A DNA stretch of 64,000 bases. It comes from Brachionus manjavacas (lineage: Eukaryota > Rotifera > Eurotatoria > Ploima > Brachionidae). Made by a program: the position numbers and the translations under genes. This document shows, in pieces, positions 47,640-61,299 of the stretch; positions within the stretch are counted from its first letter, which is position 1; each line of letters starts with the position of its first letter. The stretch covers positions 4,509,501 through 4,573,500 of the forward strand of contig JAHQIY010000005.1 of NCBI GenBank assembly GCA_019054805.1, in the 5' to 3' direction. Below the pieces are notes generated by a model that made no database searches, was not told the origin of the DNA, and saw only the letters and a list, made by a program, of their open reading frames with translations.

Positions 47640-49275
47640 TTTGTCCATGGGACTTAAACTTTATGTTAAATTCCTTAGGTAATTAAAGCAAAAGACCTTT
47701 CCCTTTTTGATATCTTTACTAAAGAAAATAATGGCCATTTCTAACCAAAGAAAAAAGAGACAAAAAATGAGAAAATTTTATTCCAAATGTTTTTTGACAA
47801 AAACTTAATTTTACATTACTGCAGCAAATCGCTTTTACACCACAACCATAAAATTTAACTGAGGAAACACTTTTTGTAGCTGTAGCAAAATTTACAACAT
47901 TTAATTGAGAGAATAAAATAAAATAAAATATTTCTATATCACTAGCTCAATTGCTCACAGCTTTACGACTGGTTTTGACTTGATAAACAAGAAATTATTC
48001 ACAGCTTTCTGCCAACTGCAACAAGCACTAATTTTGCTATAAACCTTTAAACATTTTCGGATTCTGTTTTAGGCGCAGGGCTTTTGTGTAGGCATTTTCA
48101 AGCCCAAATTTTGGTGCCAGGCTATTATCTAATTTCTAGAATTGTTTGCCTTAATTTCGGCGGGAGAATGTGTGAATTTAGCTGATCCGAGAGCTAAATT
48201 GAGACCAGGCTTTGGCATGTTGTTCTTGATTGTGCTCAAAGTATTAATTTCAAGTGATTGTTTTGCATTCAGGCACGTAATAATGCATTTTTTCTCTCTT
48301 TCTCTCTATTTCAAGCAATTGTCACACATAGATTCAACATGGTAAAATTGATCCGAAGCAAAGATATACGTGCAAGTCTACTAGGCTTTTTAAAAGGGAG
48401 AAATATTTCTTTTTCTTTTTTTTTATTTTGTTGTTGTTAATTGAAAGCAAAAATATTCAGGTCGGTTTGATTAAGAGATTATATTTGTGAAATATCATGT
48501 TCGCTTCTTATTTTTCCATGTTTCTTGCATCGAGCTGAATTCTCGCGTATTTTAATTCAATTTAAGAATTCTTTTCAGCCTCGAAATTCCGATGCTTTAT
48601 TTATCTAGTGTGATGAAAAATTTCGCTCCAAGACGCAGAATTCAATAGTAATTTGTGCTCTATGAAGCAAAGAGGAAAGAAATATGAAGAAAGAGACAGA
48701 GAGAGGAGGCAGAGAACAAACGATTTCAAGTATACTAGGTAATAAAATCTTGAAAGCGAATTTGGATCTTGATTATTCGCGCTTCACTTGGCCACTCAAT
48801 AGATGCCATGTGTGTGTGTTGCTAGCAAATTTGGCACTAGTGGCAGTCGTTGTTGTTTTTTGACGCCATGGATTATTATATCTGTCAAATAAACAAAATT
48901 AATTTTGACATTAAATTCAGCTAAATTGATTGAGCTATGAACGATTTTAAATCCAAACAAAAATAACAGTTTAACATTTCTAATCTTTTTGTAAATGTAT
49001 CCTTAATCCCGTAGAAAAACAAGAAAATTGATTGCCATGCAAGAGAAACGCACAACAAAAATAAAACAATCGTATGACAGGTTAATAATTATGTTTTCAA
49101 ATATTTGCTTATAATTACAAATTATTTTGGCCAAAAATTTTACGTTGTTTTATTGTTCGTTGTACCTGTCAAATTTGTTTTAAAAAAAGAAGAACAAGAA
49201 AAATATTGTCTAAGGTGTCATTTAGTATGTTGCAAGACGCTTCACTAGAATCACGCAGAAAATTACAGGCTAGCT
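47640..49275. other. Otx downstream DNA, no gene
   Basis: Patches of balanced composition at 47,940-48,260 and 48,480-48,900 with no coding signal or repeat match. Candidate regulatory DNA by position only. Confidence 0.35.
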
Positions 49276-49277
49276 GC

Positions 49278-49375
49278 TCTTCTTATTTATTTATTTATTT
49301 ATATTTTTTTTTTTTTAAATATAGTTCGGGTTATACCCTGGCAGTTTGGAATGGATCTTAGTCCTTCCTTTCAGC
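49278..49375 (-). repeat. LINE-type tail, copy A
   Basis: The minus strand reads GGACTAAGATCCATTCCAAA, CTGCCAGGGTATAACCC, A-rich spacer and AAAT units. It matches 49,568-49,645 (GGACTAAGTCTCCATTCCAA, CCGGCCAACGC, AAAT units). Confidence 0.5.
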
Positions 49376-49567
49376 CAAATGTTTTTAGTTCATACTTTAA
49401 AAAAAAAAAAAAAATTAAATACAATAAAGGAATTAAAAATGAAGGACAAAAAGAGAAAAATGATTAAAGTTGGAAGAGAGTTATTTTTTATGAGACAAAA
49501 AATAGTGATTGAGATATTTCTAGAGAAAAATAAATATAAATGTTAATTTTTTTGGTTTTTTTTAATT

Positions 49568-49645
49568 TTACAAATTATTTATTTAAATAATAGTTTAGGC
49601 AAAGCGTTGGCCGGTTGGAATGGAGACTTAGTCCTTTCTTTCAGC
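49568..49645 (-). repeat. LINE-type tail, copy B
   Basis: Second copy of the element at 49,278-49,375, same strand, 200 bp away. Together they look like two independent 5'-truncated insertions of one family. Confidence 0.5.
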
Positions 49646-49849
49646 CACGTGAAAACATTTTTTGAAAAAATAAAGAGAATACAAAATTTTGATGAAATGT
49701 TAATAAAATTGAATTTTTTTATATATTTGAAAGAACTTGTGAAACTCTTCTTAGAAACACTTGAATACCAACTTCACCACGCTTCCTTCTTAAGCCTATC
49801 CTTAAAAACACACACAAAGTCAAATCATATCTCCGAGCCACCACAGCTC

Positions 49850-52770
49850 TAATCTCAATTGACATCTTGGAGAAGTGTAGGGTTAGCCACGGACTAACCA
49901 GTTATTAAGCCGCTTAATTGAAATGACTTAAATGCAATAATTGTGTTGCTTAATGGCTTCAATAAATGCTTGTTCAAATATTTACTTTGAATAAAAGAGT
50001 GCAAAGCGTGGTGGACCTAATGCGAACTGGAAACAAAAAACAAAATCGATTCCCATCGTCTTTAACTTTCTAAATTGCACTGCTATAATTCCAAATGAAA
50101 ATAAATAAAAAAATAAATAAATACACTTTTGTTTGCTTAATGAAATTAATTAAAAAGCTTTTAAATAGTCTTGACTTTGGCTCTTAGTGTTTGAACATGA
50201 TATAAATTGCCTGTCATCTTGACTTTGTTTAGTTCGCAAATATTATCTGTTCCCTTAACCAGCCAAGTCGTTGAACAATTAACCTTGAGAACAAATTAAT
50301 TAATTAATTAGCTCAATATTACTTGTGAACAAACTTTTATCATGAAACATTTTAAAATAAATAATTTTTTTCGTGTTGTCATGAAAAATAAAAACTTGTT
50401 TTTTTTTTTTTTTTGAAATTTAAACTCTTCTATTTATTCAAGTAAACGATATGCAAATAAGCTAAATCGTTTAAATAAGAAATAATTTAAATTTTAATAT
50501 TTCATTAGTCTATTTACTTAATTCAGAGTAAAGTTTTTGAATAAATACTTTTGAGAAAGTAAAATTTACGTTTATTTATCAAAAGCTAAATATATTCTGT
50601 GTCAACCAACTTTCTAATAGCTTGCATTGGTCAACAATAAAATGTCCTCAATGTTCACTTGCACATAAAGTTAACAAACAATTTCCGAAATTCTCAATTA
50701 ACTAAAATATTAAATTGAAAAATTAAAAAAAAAATTATTTTAAAAGATTAACATCATTATTCCCAAAAATGGCATCTAATAGTGTAAACGTAATTTAATC
50801 CAGCACTGGAAGGATAATTTCAGAATTAAAAAAAAAATCCAAATAGTGTTCATACAAAATTTATATGATTTATTTGACGGAACATGTCTTAGACTTTTGG
50901 CAAAAAGTTTTTCAATTTATTGCATTTTTTTTAACAAATAAATTTGGGTTTCCCCAGGGTTTTCGTTTAAACCCTCTGGTCCCTCTCCTCTGGTAAAAGT
51001 AAAAATTAAAAAAAAAATTTGAATTTTAAATTTAGATAAAAGGGCCATTTTTGAGTATTTACAAAATGATTTAATTAATTTGAGTACAAAAGCGTTTTAG
51101 ATTAATAGATCGAATGGGGCTTTAAAGCATTGATTGTTTGGAACTAGGGTACAAGAATTTGCTGAATTTTTTTTTCCAATTCTTTAGACAACTCTAAACA
51201 TTTCAATAATTTTTTGTTAATAAAATTTTCTGAAAGATAATATTTGGGAAAGAAAAGTTTCTTATTTTGAATGTTTCAAGCAGTCCAAAAAGTCCAAAAG
51301 TTTTTCTGAACTTCTTAGAAGAATTAAAAAGAAAGAGTTGGCACTATTTTCAGCTTTTTCTATGGGACTTTAAATATTGAATAGATAAATAAATAGTCTA
51401 TAAATTTTGGTTTATTATTTTTATGTATTTTCAAGAACAAATTATCAAATTTTTCAAATCAACATTTTATTTTAAACTACACAACAAGGCAAAGGGTGAC
51501 ATTTCAATTTTATGAAAAAAGGCTGCCATTTTGCACAATCTCGACTTTTTTCTTCTAATTTAAATTAATTACATGTTGCAACAATTTTCCATAGAATATA
51601 AGAGAGAAAATGTCTTTTGTGACTTGGAGATTAATTAATTAAATTTAAGTAAAGAGCTTAGACTGAATACGGAGATTATGCTTTAAGATTGTAATTTTAA
51701 AAATTCAAAATTTTGATTGCATGCATTCAACTAAAGCTTATCAATGGAAGCAAACCGAATCTTGAAAGGAATATGGCTTGAATTGAACTAGCTGAAAATA
51801 GTTATCAGTCGACAAGATAATCTCATATCGAAATCTAATTTCTAATTAGCTTTCGAGTTCCATTGAAACAAAGAACATTTTTTGAAACAATCTCTAATCC
51901 GAGTCTAAATCGTTTCTAATCTGATTTTATTCGTTTGATTTCGGATTTATTTTTGTTCTAATAAGGACACATGGAAAAACTAAGTTATAAATTAATTATA
52001 AATTAAGTTGGCGCATTCAGTCCCTAACGGTAAAATGCAGCCACGACATACTTCTCATTGATTTGCCTACTTTAGGTTTAATCGATGCGAAATGATTCAG
52101 AACCGATTTAATACCTTTTGAAAAAACATCTAAGTAGTTGTAAAAAATCTTGTTACGCTTCAAACAAAAGCCAATATCTTTAGGCTATTATTAGTATTTA
52201 TCAATATTTTTTGTTTAGTATTTTTTTTCTCAAGAATTTTGTCTGCTGTTTGGAATTAAATCGTTCAGCTCTTTGTGTCTCACTTAATTACTTTTTTGCT
52301 GTGTTCCAAAGCAAAAACATTCATTAGCTTTAATCCTCATCTACTAAGTACTCTGTCTAATGATGTCGAGTTGCATAAAAAACAACATTTCGACTATTTT
52401 GATACAAAACAAAACGGTATTTTGAACAAGTTGAGAATTTCCTCCTAGAGAAAAACCCTAATCCCCTACTTGAAATCTATATCACAGAAAAAGCTTGAAT
52501 CACTTGAATAATAATCTCTTTCTAATTAGAAAACTTAATTGGCTATGGAAACTGTTTGACCACTTCAATAGATAAAAGCTCACCAATTCTCTATCATCAA
52601 AATACAGATCCAACTTCTCACATTTTAACTATCATTATTTTAACTATTTATTTCAAAAAAGACCTCTTGGGTGATGAAAAAAAAAACAAAAAATTTCTTT
52701 TAAAAATATAAAAATTGTAAATTAAAACAAAGATGTTAGAACGCTATTTCTGAATGTTTTTTTTATTCCA
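49850..52770. other. No gene; possible homeodomain-site cluster near its end
   Basis: No coding signal. 51,830-51,935 carries TCTAATTTCTAATTAGC, CTCTAATCC and TTCTAATCTG within about 100 bp, a local concentration of TAAT cores. Confidence 0.35.
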
Positions 52771-52774
52771 AAAA

Positions 52775-52835
52775 AAATGTTGGCCGACCGGTGGCTTGAC
52801 CACGAGTCAAAATAAAATAAAATATTTAATTTAAA
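52775..52835 (+). repeat. Hairpin plus AAAT-like tail element
   Basis: GTTGGCCGACCGGTGGCTTG, ACCACGAGTCAAAATAAAAT. A GC-rich hairpin between A-rich flanks with an AAAAT run. Weaker member of the family. Confidence 0.35.
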
Positions 52836-52839
52836 GTAG

Positions 52840-54820
52840 ACATTCAGTTAGCTAAGGTGCTGAATTCATCAAAAAAAATATGATTTTTGGGCACACTTAT
52901 TTGAAAATGCTCACTGGATTTAAATTATAATAGTAGAAGACAATTATATTTATTTATTTAGAGTTAAACAATTTTCGCCATTTTTCACCATATCTAAATA
53001 AAAAAGGTTCATGTTTAGTTTTAAATTTTAAACTGTAATTTGTCAGAGATTTTTTTATCTTTTTACATAATTTTAATTATTAAATCAGTATTTTTTCCCA
53101 GTGTTAGATTTGAATTTTGGAATATTCTTCCTTACGCTAATTATTATTTTACAGGATACAACAATTCAGGAAACTCACCTTTTTTTACTATTTTTACTGC
53201 TAATAGGCCTTAAAGAAAAAAAAAATTGGCGCTAAAAAAGTCTAAATAAATATAAAGACCACTGTTTTTTTTTTTAATTTTTTTTGTGATGTATCTTTCA
53301 CGAAGCTGAAAGAAAGTTCTAAACCAAAATTAACCAAAATTTACTTAAACAAAAAATTAATTAAATCTTTAACTAATATCTATGTTTATCATTTGATTAA
53401 TAATTTAAAATGCCCCACATCATAAAACGTAGCCTTAGACATTCTAATTTTAACCAAGAATATAAAGAAATTTGCCAACTTTAATTTAAAAACCAAATCA
53501 TTAAAATTGACAGAATTTGACGAAAGAAATTAGAAGGTATCAACAATGAAAATATTTAAAAGTTAAAACCCTTTCTGTACTTTTTGTAGTTTTTTTCAAT
53601 TGAAAAAATAATTTAAATAATCAAAATTTTTAAAAAATTTTAACTAATATTTCTCTTACCTCCTAAACACCCGAATCCCTAAACCAGGGCTCCGTCTCGG
53701 ACCCCGTTTAAAAGTGCAAAAAGTACTAAAAAGGAAAAAGGTTTTTAAAAAGTTTAATCTCATAATCTACATATGTTTATTAGAATTTAAATTAATTTCT
53801 ATTATGATTATGATTCGTAACACTATATAAATAAAATAAAATATATTCAAAATCTTTTATTTAATTTTTAATGTTTTTAAAAATTTTTTTTGCTTAATTT
53901 GCTTCTTGTGAACAAAAGTAAAGATTGGTACCCACTCTGTTAGTGAGTATGATGCATGCCATTATCGAACTGATTATTATTGAATTGATGACAACTTGTA
54001 GACTGCGAGCGGTTCTTCTTAATTTGAAAGCATTACAGCAAATTTTTTGTATCAATGAAACACAGCCTTTTATAGGGCTTAGATGGTTCAAAATTTCAAA
54101 TCTTTTTGATTCAAATATTCTTTTATTGATGTGTTATAAAATTTAAAACAATTTTTTTTTATATTAAAATTTTTAGAGTGAGACCTAAGGCTCATCTGGA
54201 AAGCTTTAAGCCAGACCTCTCTTTTTAGATCTATCGATCAATCATGCTAAAAAACTGTTTGATATGTTTGAAAAAAAGTTATTTAAAAAATCGAATAAAA
54301 ACAAATAGATAATTTTAGATTGATATTTTTTTTATTAAATTTTGAGCAATATAAACATCAGCTTTGCTTAGTAACCCAATTTTGGAATTTTTTTTATTAA
54401 AAAAAAACCTGGTAAATATTTGGCGAACTAGCGCCCAAATATATTCAGAAATTTGTTTTATTTGTAATCTTTAATTTAGACAAGTTGACTAAATTAAATT
54501 AGTGATAAAATTCAAAAATTATGAATCAAATATTTGATATTTTGGAGTTATTTGGCAAGAGCACAATTAACAAATAGAACTTTTTCATTATTTCTATTCG
54601 TATGATAAAGATAGACCTTTTAGTTCAAGTTTTCTTATCATTTAAATTAAGATAAATATTTGCCCAAACGATTAAGTTTACTTTTATATACTCTAGTTAT
54701 GTGTATGTGTGTGTGTATGCGTTAAAATTCAGATTCTATTCAATTAGAATTCGTGATTTTTCTTTCAAAATATTTTAATTTTAAATTTAGTGGGTTAAAA
54801 ATTAAATTCTTGATTGAGAG
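52840..54820. other. No gene seen
   Basis: AT-rich; a GC-rich patch at 53,670-53,715 is loosely like 14,310-14,370 in inverse. TG microsatellite at 54,700-54,718. Confidence 0.4.
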
Positions 54821-54829
54821 TAAATATTT

Positions 54830-55650
54830 TGAGAAGTGAACTCATCGGCGCTCAGGTTAGTTGGTCTTAGGCGTGTAGTATTCCTTTAATACTTTACTCA
54901 AACTATCGATACAAAAGAAAAACTCGATTGTTTGTTTAAAGGATCTTGTCAGACTGAATATAGGGCTCGACAAGGAAATTAATTGCTAGTATCCTATTGT
55001 GAACCAATTTCGCGTTTACTCGCGATAGTCACAGCTTTGAATAGTACCTGAACAAATTTATGCAAATTCCGAAAAATCTTGGTTATTTGCCGAACAGATT
55101 TGGGCCTCAATTAGTTCTCATATAGCACCGAGATTTCATGATTGACGAGATTAACTCGGCAATTGTTATTTATTGTGTTCAAGTTTAAGCTTGCATATTT
55201 GAACATCCTTCATTGACCAAAATAAACATTTCAATCTATTTGATCTCAAATTATTAGTCAAATTACCTGTAAATTATTTTATTTTATTAATAGTTTTTGT
55301 ATGAAGCGATATGTATATATCACGTTCTCGAATAGAATGGTTTGTGAAATGTTTGCGCTTCTAGAGTCGTTAAAAAACGGTCTGCTTTGTGTACCTGTCT
55401 TTATCATTTTACCTGCTGTATTGAATAATTTTTGAATCAAACATGAAAATATGTGGTTAAAGATTGAGCAAACAAAAGTTTGAACGCATTCTTGAAAAGA
55501 AACTTTGATACTTGTTTAAACTGGTTGTTGATTGTGGCTTAATTTGATCCGGTTATTCGGTAAATCTAAAGCATAAGTCTCATCTAATAAAAGTGGTCTG
55601 ATATTGATTGTCATATAATACAGAGTAGTTTGAATACACAAATAAATATT
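54830..55650 (+). promoter_or_regulatory. Complex non-coding stretch, candidate enhancer
   Basis: About 800 bp clearly less AT-rich than its flanks, with no coding frame and no repeat match. It contains a perfect octamer ATGCAAAT (55,060-55,067) with an ATTGTT Sox-type core about 100 bp away. It lies nearly 10 kb 3' of Otx. Regulatory role is inference. Confidence 0.25.
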
Positions 55651-56570
55651 TAAATTTTAAAAAATTATACTTATTATTTTAATTTAATTATTCAGCTGTT
55701 AAAAAAATTCAACTTAAACGAGTGAGAGTATTATGGGAATCAACAAAAAATATTTCCGCTAAAACAATACGGTATTGAGATTTAAGTAAGGTAGGGTGAT
55801 GGTTTTGTGATAGCCATTGGAATTTTGAAAGTCACTTGTGAAAATAATTTAAACCAACTCTTGAAATTAACTTTAGAATCTTTGAAATAATTAATATTAA
55901 AAGATTATTAGATATTTACAATTTCAATTTGAAATTTCTTTTATCTTTATATTTTATTTTAATTTATTAATAAATCAAATGTTGATATTAAAATGGCAAT
56001 GTGAATTTTCATACAAAAATTTCAAAACAAAATTTAAATTCTTTATAAAAATATGGCTTTTGAACTACAGATTATTCTCTAACTTTTAAAAGGTGAAACA
56101 AACAATGTTTCATTTAACAGTCCAATTTAAGAAAAAATTAAAATGATTGTTTTCCAATAAATTGATTTTTTTAATCAAATTGAATGTTAACATAGAAATG
56201 AAGAATTAAACTTTTACAATTGTAACGATGACAGAATTTTAACATTTAAATAAAAAAAATTTACTAAATGCAAAAAAATATTCTGTTTTGAATAGATCAT
56301 TCAGACAATAAATAAATAGATTCCAAAATATTGGTATTTTTTTTATCATTAAAATTTTCCTGTTAATAAAAAGTAATCTTTTTATGTTGAATTTAGTGAA
56401 ACATATTTCGTTTCATGTTGTTTCATCATCAAATTTTGAAAAGCTCAATTTTGTCAATTTAAATTAATGAAAAAGAATTTTATTTTTGTAATTTGGAAAG
56501 GTTTGTATGAAATTTCACAATGCCTATAAAAATATTATTTCATTTAGAATTTACTTAACCTTTTTTTAAT

Positions 56571-56625
56571 AATTAATTTTTACATCACCATATTAGTGGC
56601 AATTGAAATAAATAATAATAAGCAT
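56571..56625 (+). repeat. Hairpin plus AAT tail element
   Basis: TTTTTACATCACCATATTAG, stem CAC/GTG, TGGCAATTGAAATAAATAAT. Shares the TTTTTACATC lead and ATTGAAATAAATAAT tail with 46,505. Confidence 0.55.
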
Positions 56626-56639
56626 TGTTAACTTCGAAT

Positions 56640-57810
56640 TGTCATTCAAAATAATCACCTAAAAATTAAATTATTGAGTTTTTTCTAGTTGAAATTCAAA
56701 TATTGATTTTGACTTAAAAAAGACTTGATTTTTGAGTAAAAGGTACTAAAATTAAAGTTCCGATTTGGACTTTAATGACTTTGACTTTAGTTTGGAACTT
56801 TTAAACAAGTCTGTTTTTTCCTTAAGTTTGTGTTGTATACGGTGTAAACACGTATATTTCAGCTATATTAAAAATAAATGACATTTTCTTAAATCAAAAA
56901 TTTTAATCTTCAAGATTGGGTTTAAATTATAAACAAAAAAAATGCTTACTTTTTCAATATATTTCAGAAAAAACTTTTCAGTTTATTAAAATATTGATAA
57001 ATTCGATTGGTTTCAAAATTTAAAATTTAAAAAATTAATTAAGAAAAATAAATTATATAAATTTTTCTTTTTTAGAATTTAATTTGCATCTTTTTTAAGG
57101 AGCAAATTATAATAAAGATAGAAAACCAAAGAGAACACAATCGAAATTTTCTTTATTTTAATTTAAAAAAAATATGAACTAAAATGATTTAGCTTTCATA
57201 AAATTTAATCTTAATAGGATTTATGGTGTTATTTGAATGAAGATAATTTCAAAAAGTTAAATAGTAGTCTGAGGTTTTTTCTATGCATAAAGCTAATGTT
57301 GAACTTGTATCTGATAATCCTTTTTTAAGGCTAATGAACAATTGAAAATTTAGATCAAGAGTTTCATACATTTTTTTTTAAATTAAAAAAATTAAAAGAT
57401 TCAAGATTTAAATTTAATTTTGAATTGCCTCTATTGTATTTAAAACAAATTTTAATTTTAATTTCAAGTAGTTTTCTTTAACAGTAAGAATAAAAAAATG
57501 AACATTTAAAAAAAATGGTTAATATAGATTCAAATAAATATTTTTTTATTAAAACATTATTGTAATAATTAAAATAATAAAGTATAATTTTTTTTATTTA
57601 GGAATTTAAATATAAATAATAATTTTTCATTATTATTATTATTGGGATGAAGTTATTGATAATCCCTCTCCCTTTCATCCCTGTGATTGAAAAAAATTAT
57701 CTGACTTTTAACAAAAGCGCTTGAATAATTAAAAAATATTAAAAAAAGTTAATTTAAGAGTAAGGCTTTTGATTTTTTTCTACTTAATAAGAGTAAAAAA
57801 TTGCAATCTA
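56640..57810. other. No gene seen
   Basis: Very AT-rich DNA upstream of the NPHP5 gene. Confidence 0.45.
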
Positions 57811-57814
57811 TATA

Positions 57815-58175
57815 TTTTAGCTATTGTGAAATTCAAATACAAATTATTCTTCCCTTTTTGATAAATTAGAATTAAATATAATAAAATGTATTTAAAAAAT
57901 ACTGCAACTTGGTACAACATACTTTGTTGCACCTAAAAGAAATTTTTTTTTTTTGCCAGTAAATTAAATCAATAATCAATTAAAATCTCAGATGTTTTAA
58001 TTCTTTGGTCCATTTTTAATAATGGAAAAAATTTTTGAGGCTAAAAAAAGTGCAACAAAGTATGGTGCACTATGTTGCAGTATTTTTTAAATGTATTTTA
58101 TTATATTTAATTTTTATTTATCAAAAAGGAAGAATTTTTGTTCAATTTGTATTGGAATTTCAAAATATCTAGTTA
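57815..58175. mobile_element. Foldback/MITE element with about 125-bp inverted arms
   Basis: Left arm (through ATTCTTCCCTTTTTGATAAA, AAAATACTGCAAC to CTTTGTTGCAC at 57,938) and right arm (GTGCAACAAAGTATGG from 58,051 to about 58,175) are inverted copies with few mismatches; the loop is about 110 bp. No coding. It lies 340 bp upstream of the NPHP5 start, so it may reach into that gene's promoter. Confidence 0.8.
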
Positions 58176-58517
58176 TTAAATGATTAAATTTTCTTGGTCA
58201 TAAATTCATTTACTCCTTACAATTAATGAAATAAAATGATATTTGACTAAAGCTTTTATAAAATGCTATTTGTACTACATTGATTTAGAATTTTATAATA
58301 AATAAAAAATACTTGGGATTAGTAAAATCTTAAATATTGTATGAAATTTCACAAAATATTTATTTAAAAAATTTCGGAATAAAATATCTGACCAAAAATC
58401 AAAAACGGTTGAGCTTAAACAATTTCTAAATTATTTTGAATAAAAAATTCAAGACTAATTTTTTGACTCTAGTTTTAATTGTCATGGTAATGTGTATCAA
58501 AATACATGGACAAGACC

Positions 58518-60944
58518 ATGAATCTCCAAATTTTATTTTCAAAAATGGAAAAATTGTTCGATATCGCTCAACAGATAACTGATGCAAGAAAGCATGAGAT
58601 TCCTCAGCAACTTGTAAAATTGAGACGTAAATAAAAAATTTCTTTAAATTTTTACAAATAAAATTTAAATTTCTAGAGCTGATTAATCAATACTATGACC
58701 AAAATTTTAAACATGAAATTTACAAACTAAATTTACTAGACGCACTATCAACATCTTTTAAATATGACTACGGCTATATTAGAGATGGCTGGGAATTGGC
58801 CCTGGAACTGGTAAAAATATTCAGGTATTTTCTGAGAGTTTTATTAATGAAAAATTAATTCAAAATGAATTTAGGGATTGTGTTCATAACTTTTTTCTCA
58901 CTGAAAAAGAATACCAAACTGATCTTCTTCCAAATTCATTGGAAAATATTCTTATTTTATCGAAAAAGATCCAAGAAAAATACAACAAAGGAAAAAGCGT
59001 ACTAAAAATTTAACATTTATTTTTACCAATTTGAAGCTTTAAAATTTTAATTTCAAGGAACTTGAAGAACTATTTCGTCTTTTCAAATCTATACATAATG
59101 AGTATTGCAAAATTGTTTCAAACCATTCGTATTTGGCCCAAAAAAGTAATCATGATAACCAACTTAAATACCATTTTAACAATTTAATTTCAAAGGCTTT
59201 AATTCGCAGCGTCTTTTTCAACTGTTGCTTAATGATGACCAAAAAACAACAACAGTTGTCATTCAAACATACAACTCAATACTAAATACCAAAAACAGCA
59301 CTCTCAGAACTTTGCCAGAAAGTGTACTTAACTCGTTTTTGGATGAAATAATTTATAAGTTAGCTTCTACTGAACAAAGCGAAACCGGAAAGTAAACTCG
59401 GAAAATAACTAAAAAAAATAATTTAAAATTGAATTTATTAAGCGCTATTTTTCAGCTTTTAGTCACTATGTGCAAAATTGATACTTATTTGATAAAACTC
59501 ATTGCCAGACGATATAAGTAAATTTTAAATTTTCAAAAAAAAATTAAAATTTACTTATTACTTTTAACAAATTTTTTTTTCAGAGGAGTCAAATTTTTTA
59601 TTAATAAATGGTCATATAGAAATCTTGGAGCTGAATTTAATGAATTTAAAGAATTTTTTGATGATGCCGAAAAAAATAAATTGACTGATGATGTAATTTT
59701 TGTTTTAAAATCTTAAAAATGATACCTATCTGAATCTGTTTAAAGTATCTATATCAACAAGCTGCAATAATTCAAAAAACATGGCGGGGATATAAAAGTA
59801 GAAAAGAAATGAGACATAAGATAGAAAAAACCAAGATTCTGCAAAAAGCATACAGGTCCCACTTGGAAAAAAAAGAAAAAGAACGAACAAAAAAGATGGC
59901 CGATGACGAACTTCGATTCCAGCTAATGATTAAGCATCGACGAAGACAAAGACAACGACACATTAAATTGTCTAATTTGATAGAAATATTGCCTGCGAAT
60001 AAAATTGATAAATTCATGGAACGCCAAAGGGAAGATTCGGCAAAAATAATCCAAGCTATCTGGAGGGGACATCGAACCAGAATAAATCTTGTTCAAACAC
60101 GTCAAATATTGATTCAAAATAAAGCTGCTAGGAAAATTCAAGCAGCTGTAAGCTAATTATTCTCATTTTATCTTTTCTAAATTTCGATTAAGGTAAGAAA
60201 ATGGTTGGAAAGAATCAAGGAAAAGCGACAGAGGCCTGCACTTTATTCGAGACCTAAAGGTTTGGATAGCTTAAAAAAAGAACAATTAATTGATAAAATA
60301 CGCAAACACATTAATAGTTTACCAGTAAATATAATTTTAAACTAATTTTAATATTTTTAATTTTTTTGTTTCATAAAGCCTCATCCTAGGCATGAATCCC
60401 AGGCACAAATTTTGCATGACAAAGCCCAACGAATGTTTCAAGATTATGTAATAAAACAAAAGAGTATGCGCCAGCAGCAGTATAATTTGGAATTGCTTAT
60501 GGTTACGGCAAAAAATGATGCTGAATTAATAACAAGTAAAATGAATTTTTATTTCAAAAGTTAAATTGATCTTTAAAATTTAAAGATGCACCAAAATTCT
60601 CTGACATCAATGAACAAGATATTGATAGCTTTTTTACTCACAAATCAAAACCAATTCAATTACAGGCCAAATATCAGCATAAACGGATGCATTGGAAAAG
60701 CAAAGCCAATTGGTATGAATTGCTTGATGATGAATCCGAAAGTGATGAAGAATTTGATCAAACTAGACTAATTGACGAAAAATTGGAACAAATCAACCCA
60801 TTAGACCCTTTTCATATTAACAATCCGTATGAGAACAAATCTGGTAAAGGTATTCTCAAGCGAGAAAAATTAAAACTCAAAACAAATAACATTAAACATC
60901 TCACAAACAATTTTGCCTATTTACAAAAGATTCTTGATAGCTAG
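58518..60944 (+). CDS. IQCB1: Nephrocystin-5 / IQ calmodulin-binding motif protein, 11 exons
   Basis: Basal-body/transition-zone protein that in vertebrates binds calmodulin and CEP290 and supports cilium assembly and cargo entry. Exons: 58,518-58,626; 58,677-58,824; 58,875-58,998; 59,058-59,145; 59,196-59,391; 59,443-59,517; 59,584-59,692; 59,746-60,147; 60,193-60,324; 60,379-60,535; 60,586-60,944. Phases agree: 632 residues (human about 598). The N-terminal part is helical-repeat-like (GWELALELVKIFR; SVLNSFLDEIIYKLAST). IQ motifs: AAIIQKTWRGYKSRK (about 289-303), SAKIIQAIWRGHRTR and AARKIQAAVRKWLERI, with a basic coiled coil (RRRQRQRHIKLSNLIEILP) between, in human order. The end has SFFTHKSKPIQLQAK and an acidic DDESESDEE. 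An in-frame ATG at 58,545 is an alternative start. Introns 44-65 bp. Confidence 0.93.
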
Positions 60945-61290
60945 AAAATTTAAAACGATAAACAAAAATTAACTACTAATTTTTAATTAAAATTTTTAAA
61001 ATGATTTTTTTTTAAATTAAATATTAATGAATAAAGTCAAATTTCGTGTTTTACAATCTTAATTTATTTCAAAAAGTTATCTACCATTTGCCCAGATTAA
61101 ATTATTCATACAGTTTTAACTTTAATTTCATCGGATAATAAAAAGATTAATTTAGAATTTAGTAAAATAATAAAATAACTTATTGTTAGACTGTGGGTTA
61201 ATAATTGTAAACTTTTGAAAAAAATTTGATTCATACCAGAAAAGCTGAAAATTGTAAAGCAAAAAGCTACTTTATATGTTCTATCTTTTA
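60945..61290. other. NPHP5 3' flank
   Basis: AATAAA at 61,030 is a likely polyadenylation signal. No gene. Confidence 0.5.
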
Positions 61291-61299
61291 TAAAGAAGT

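Noticed and set aside
53894-54146. Overlapping 65- and 73-codon frames
   Set aside because: No splice context, no domain and mutually antisense.
59772-60141. Antisense frames of 72-81 codons over NPHP5 exon 8
   Set aside because: Shadows of the basic coiled-coil coding sequence.
58518-60944. IQCA1/DRC11 or another IQ-motif protein
   Set aside because: The order IQ, basic coiled coil, IQ, IQ and the conserved tail and N-terminal helical repeats fit NPHP5/IQCB1 better; there is no AAA domain.
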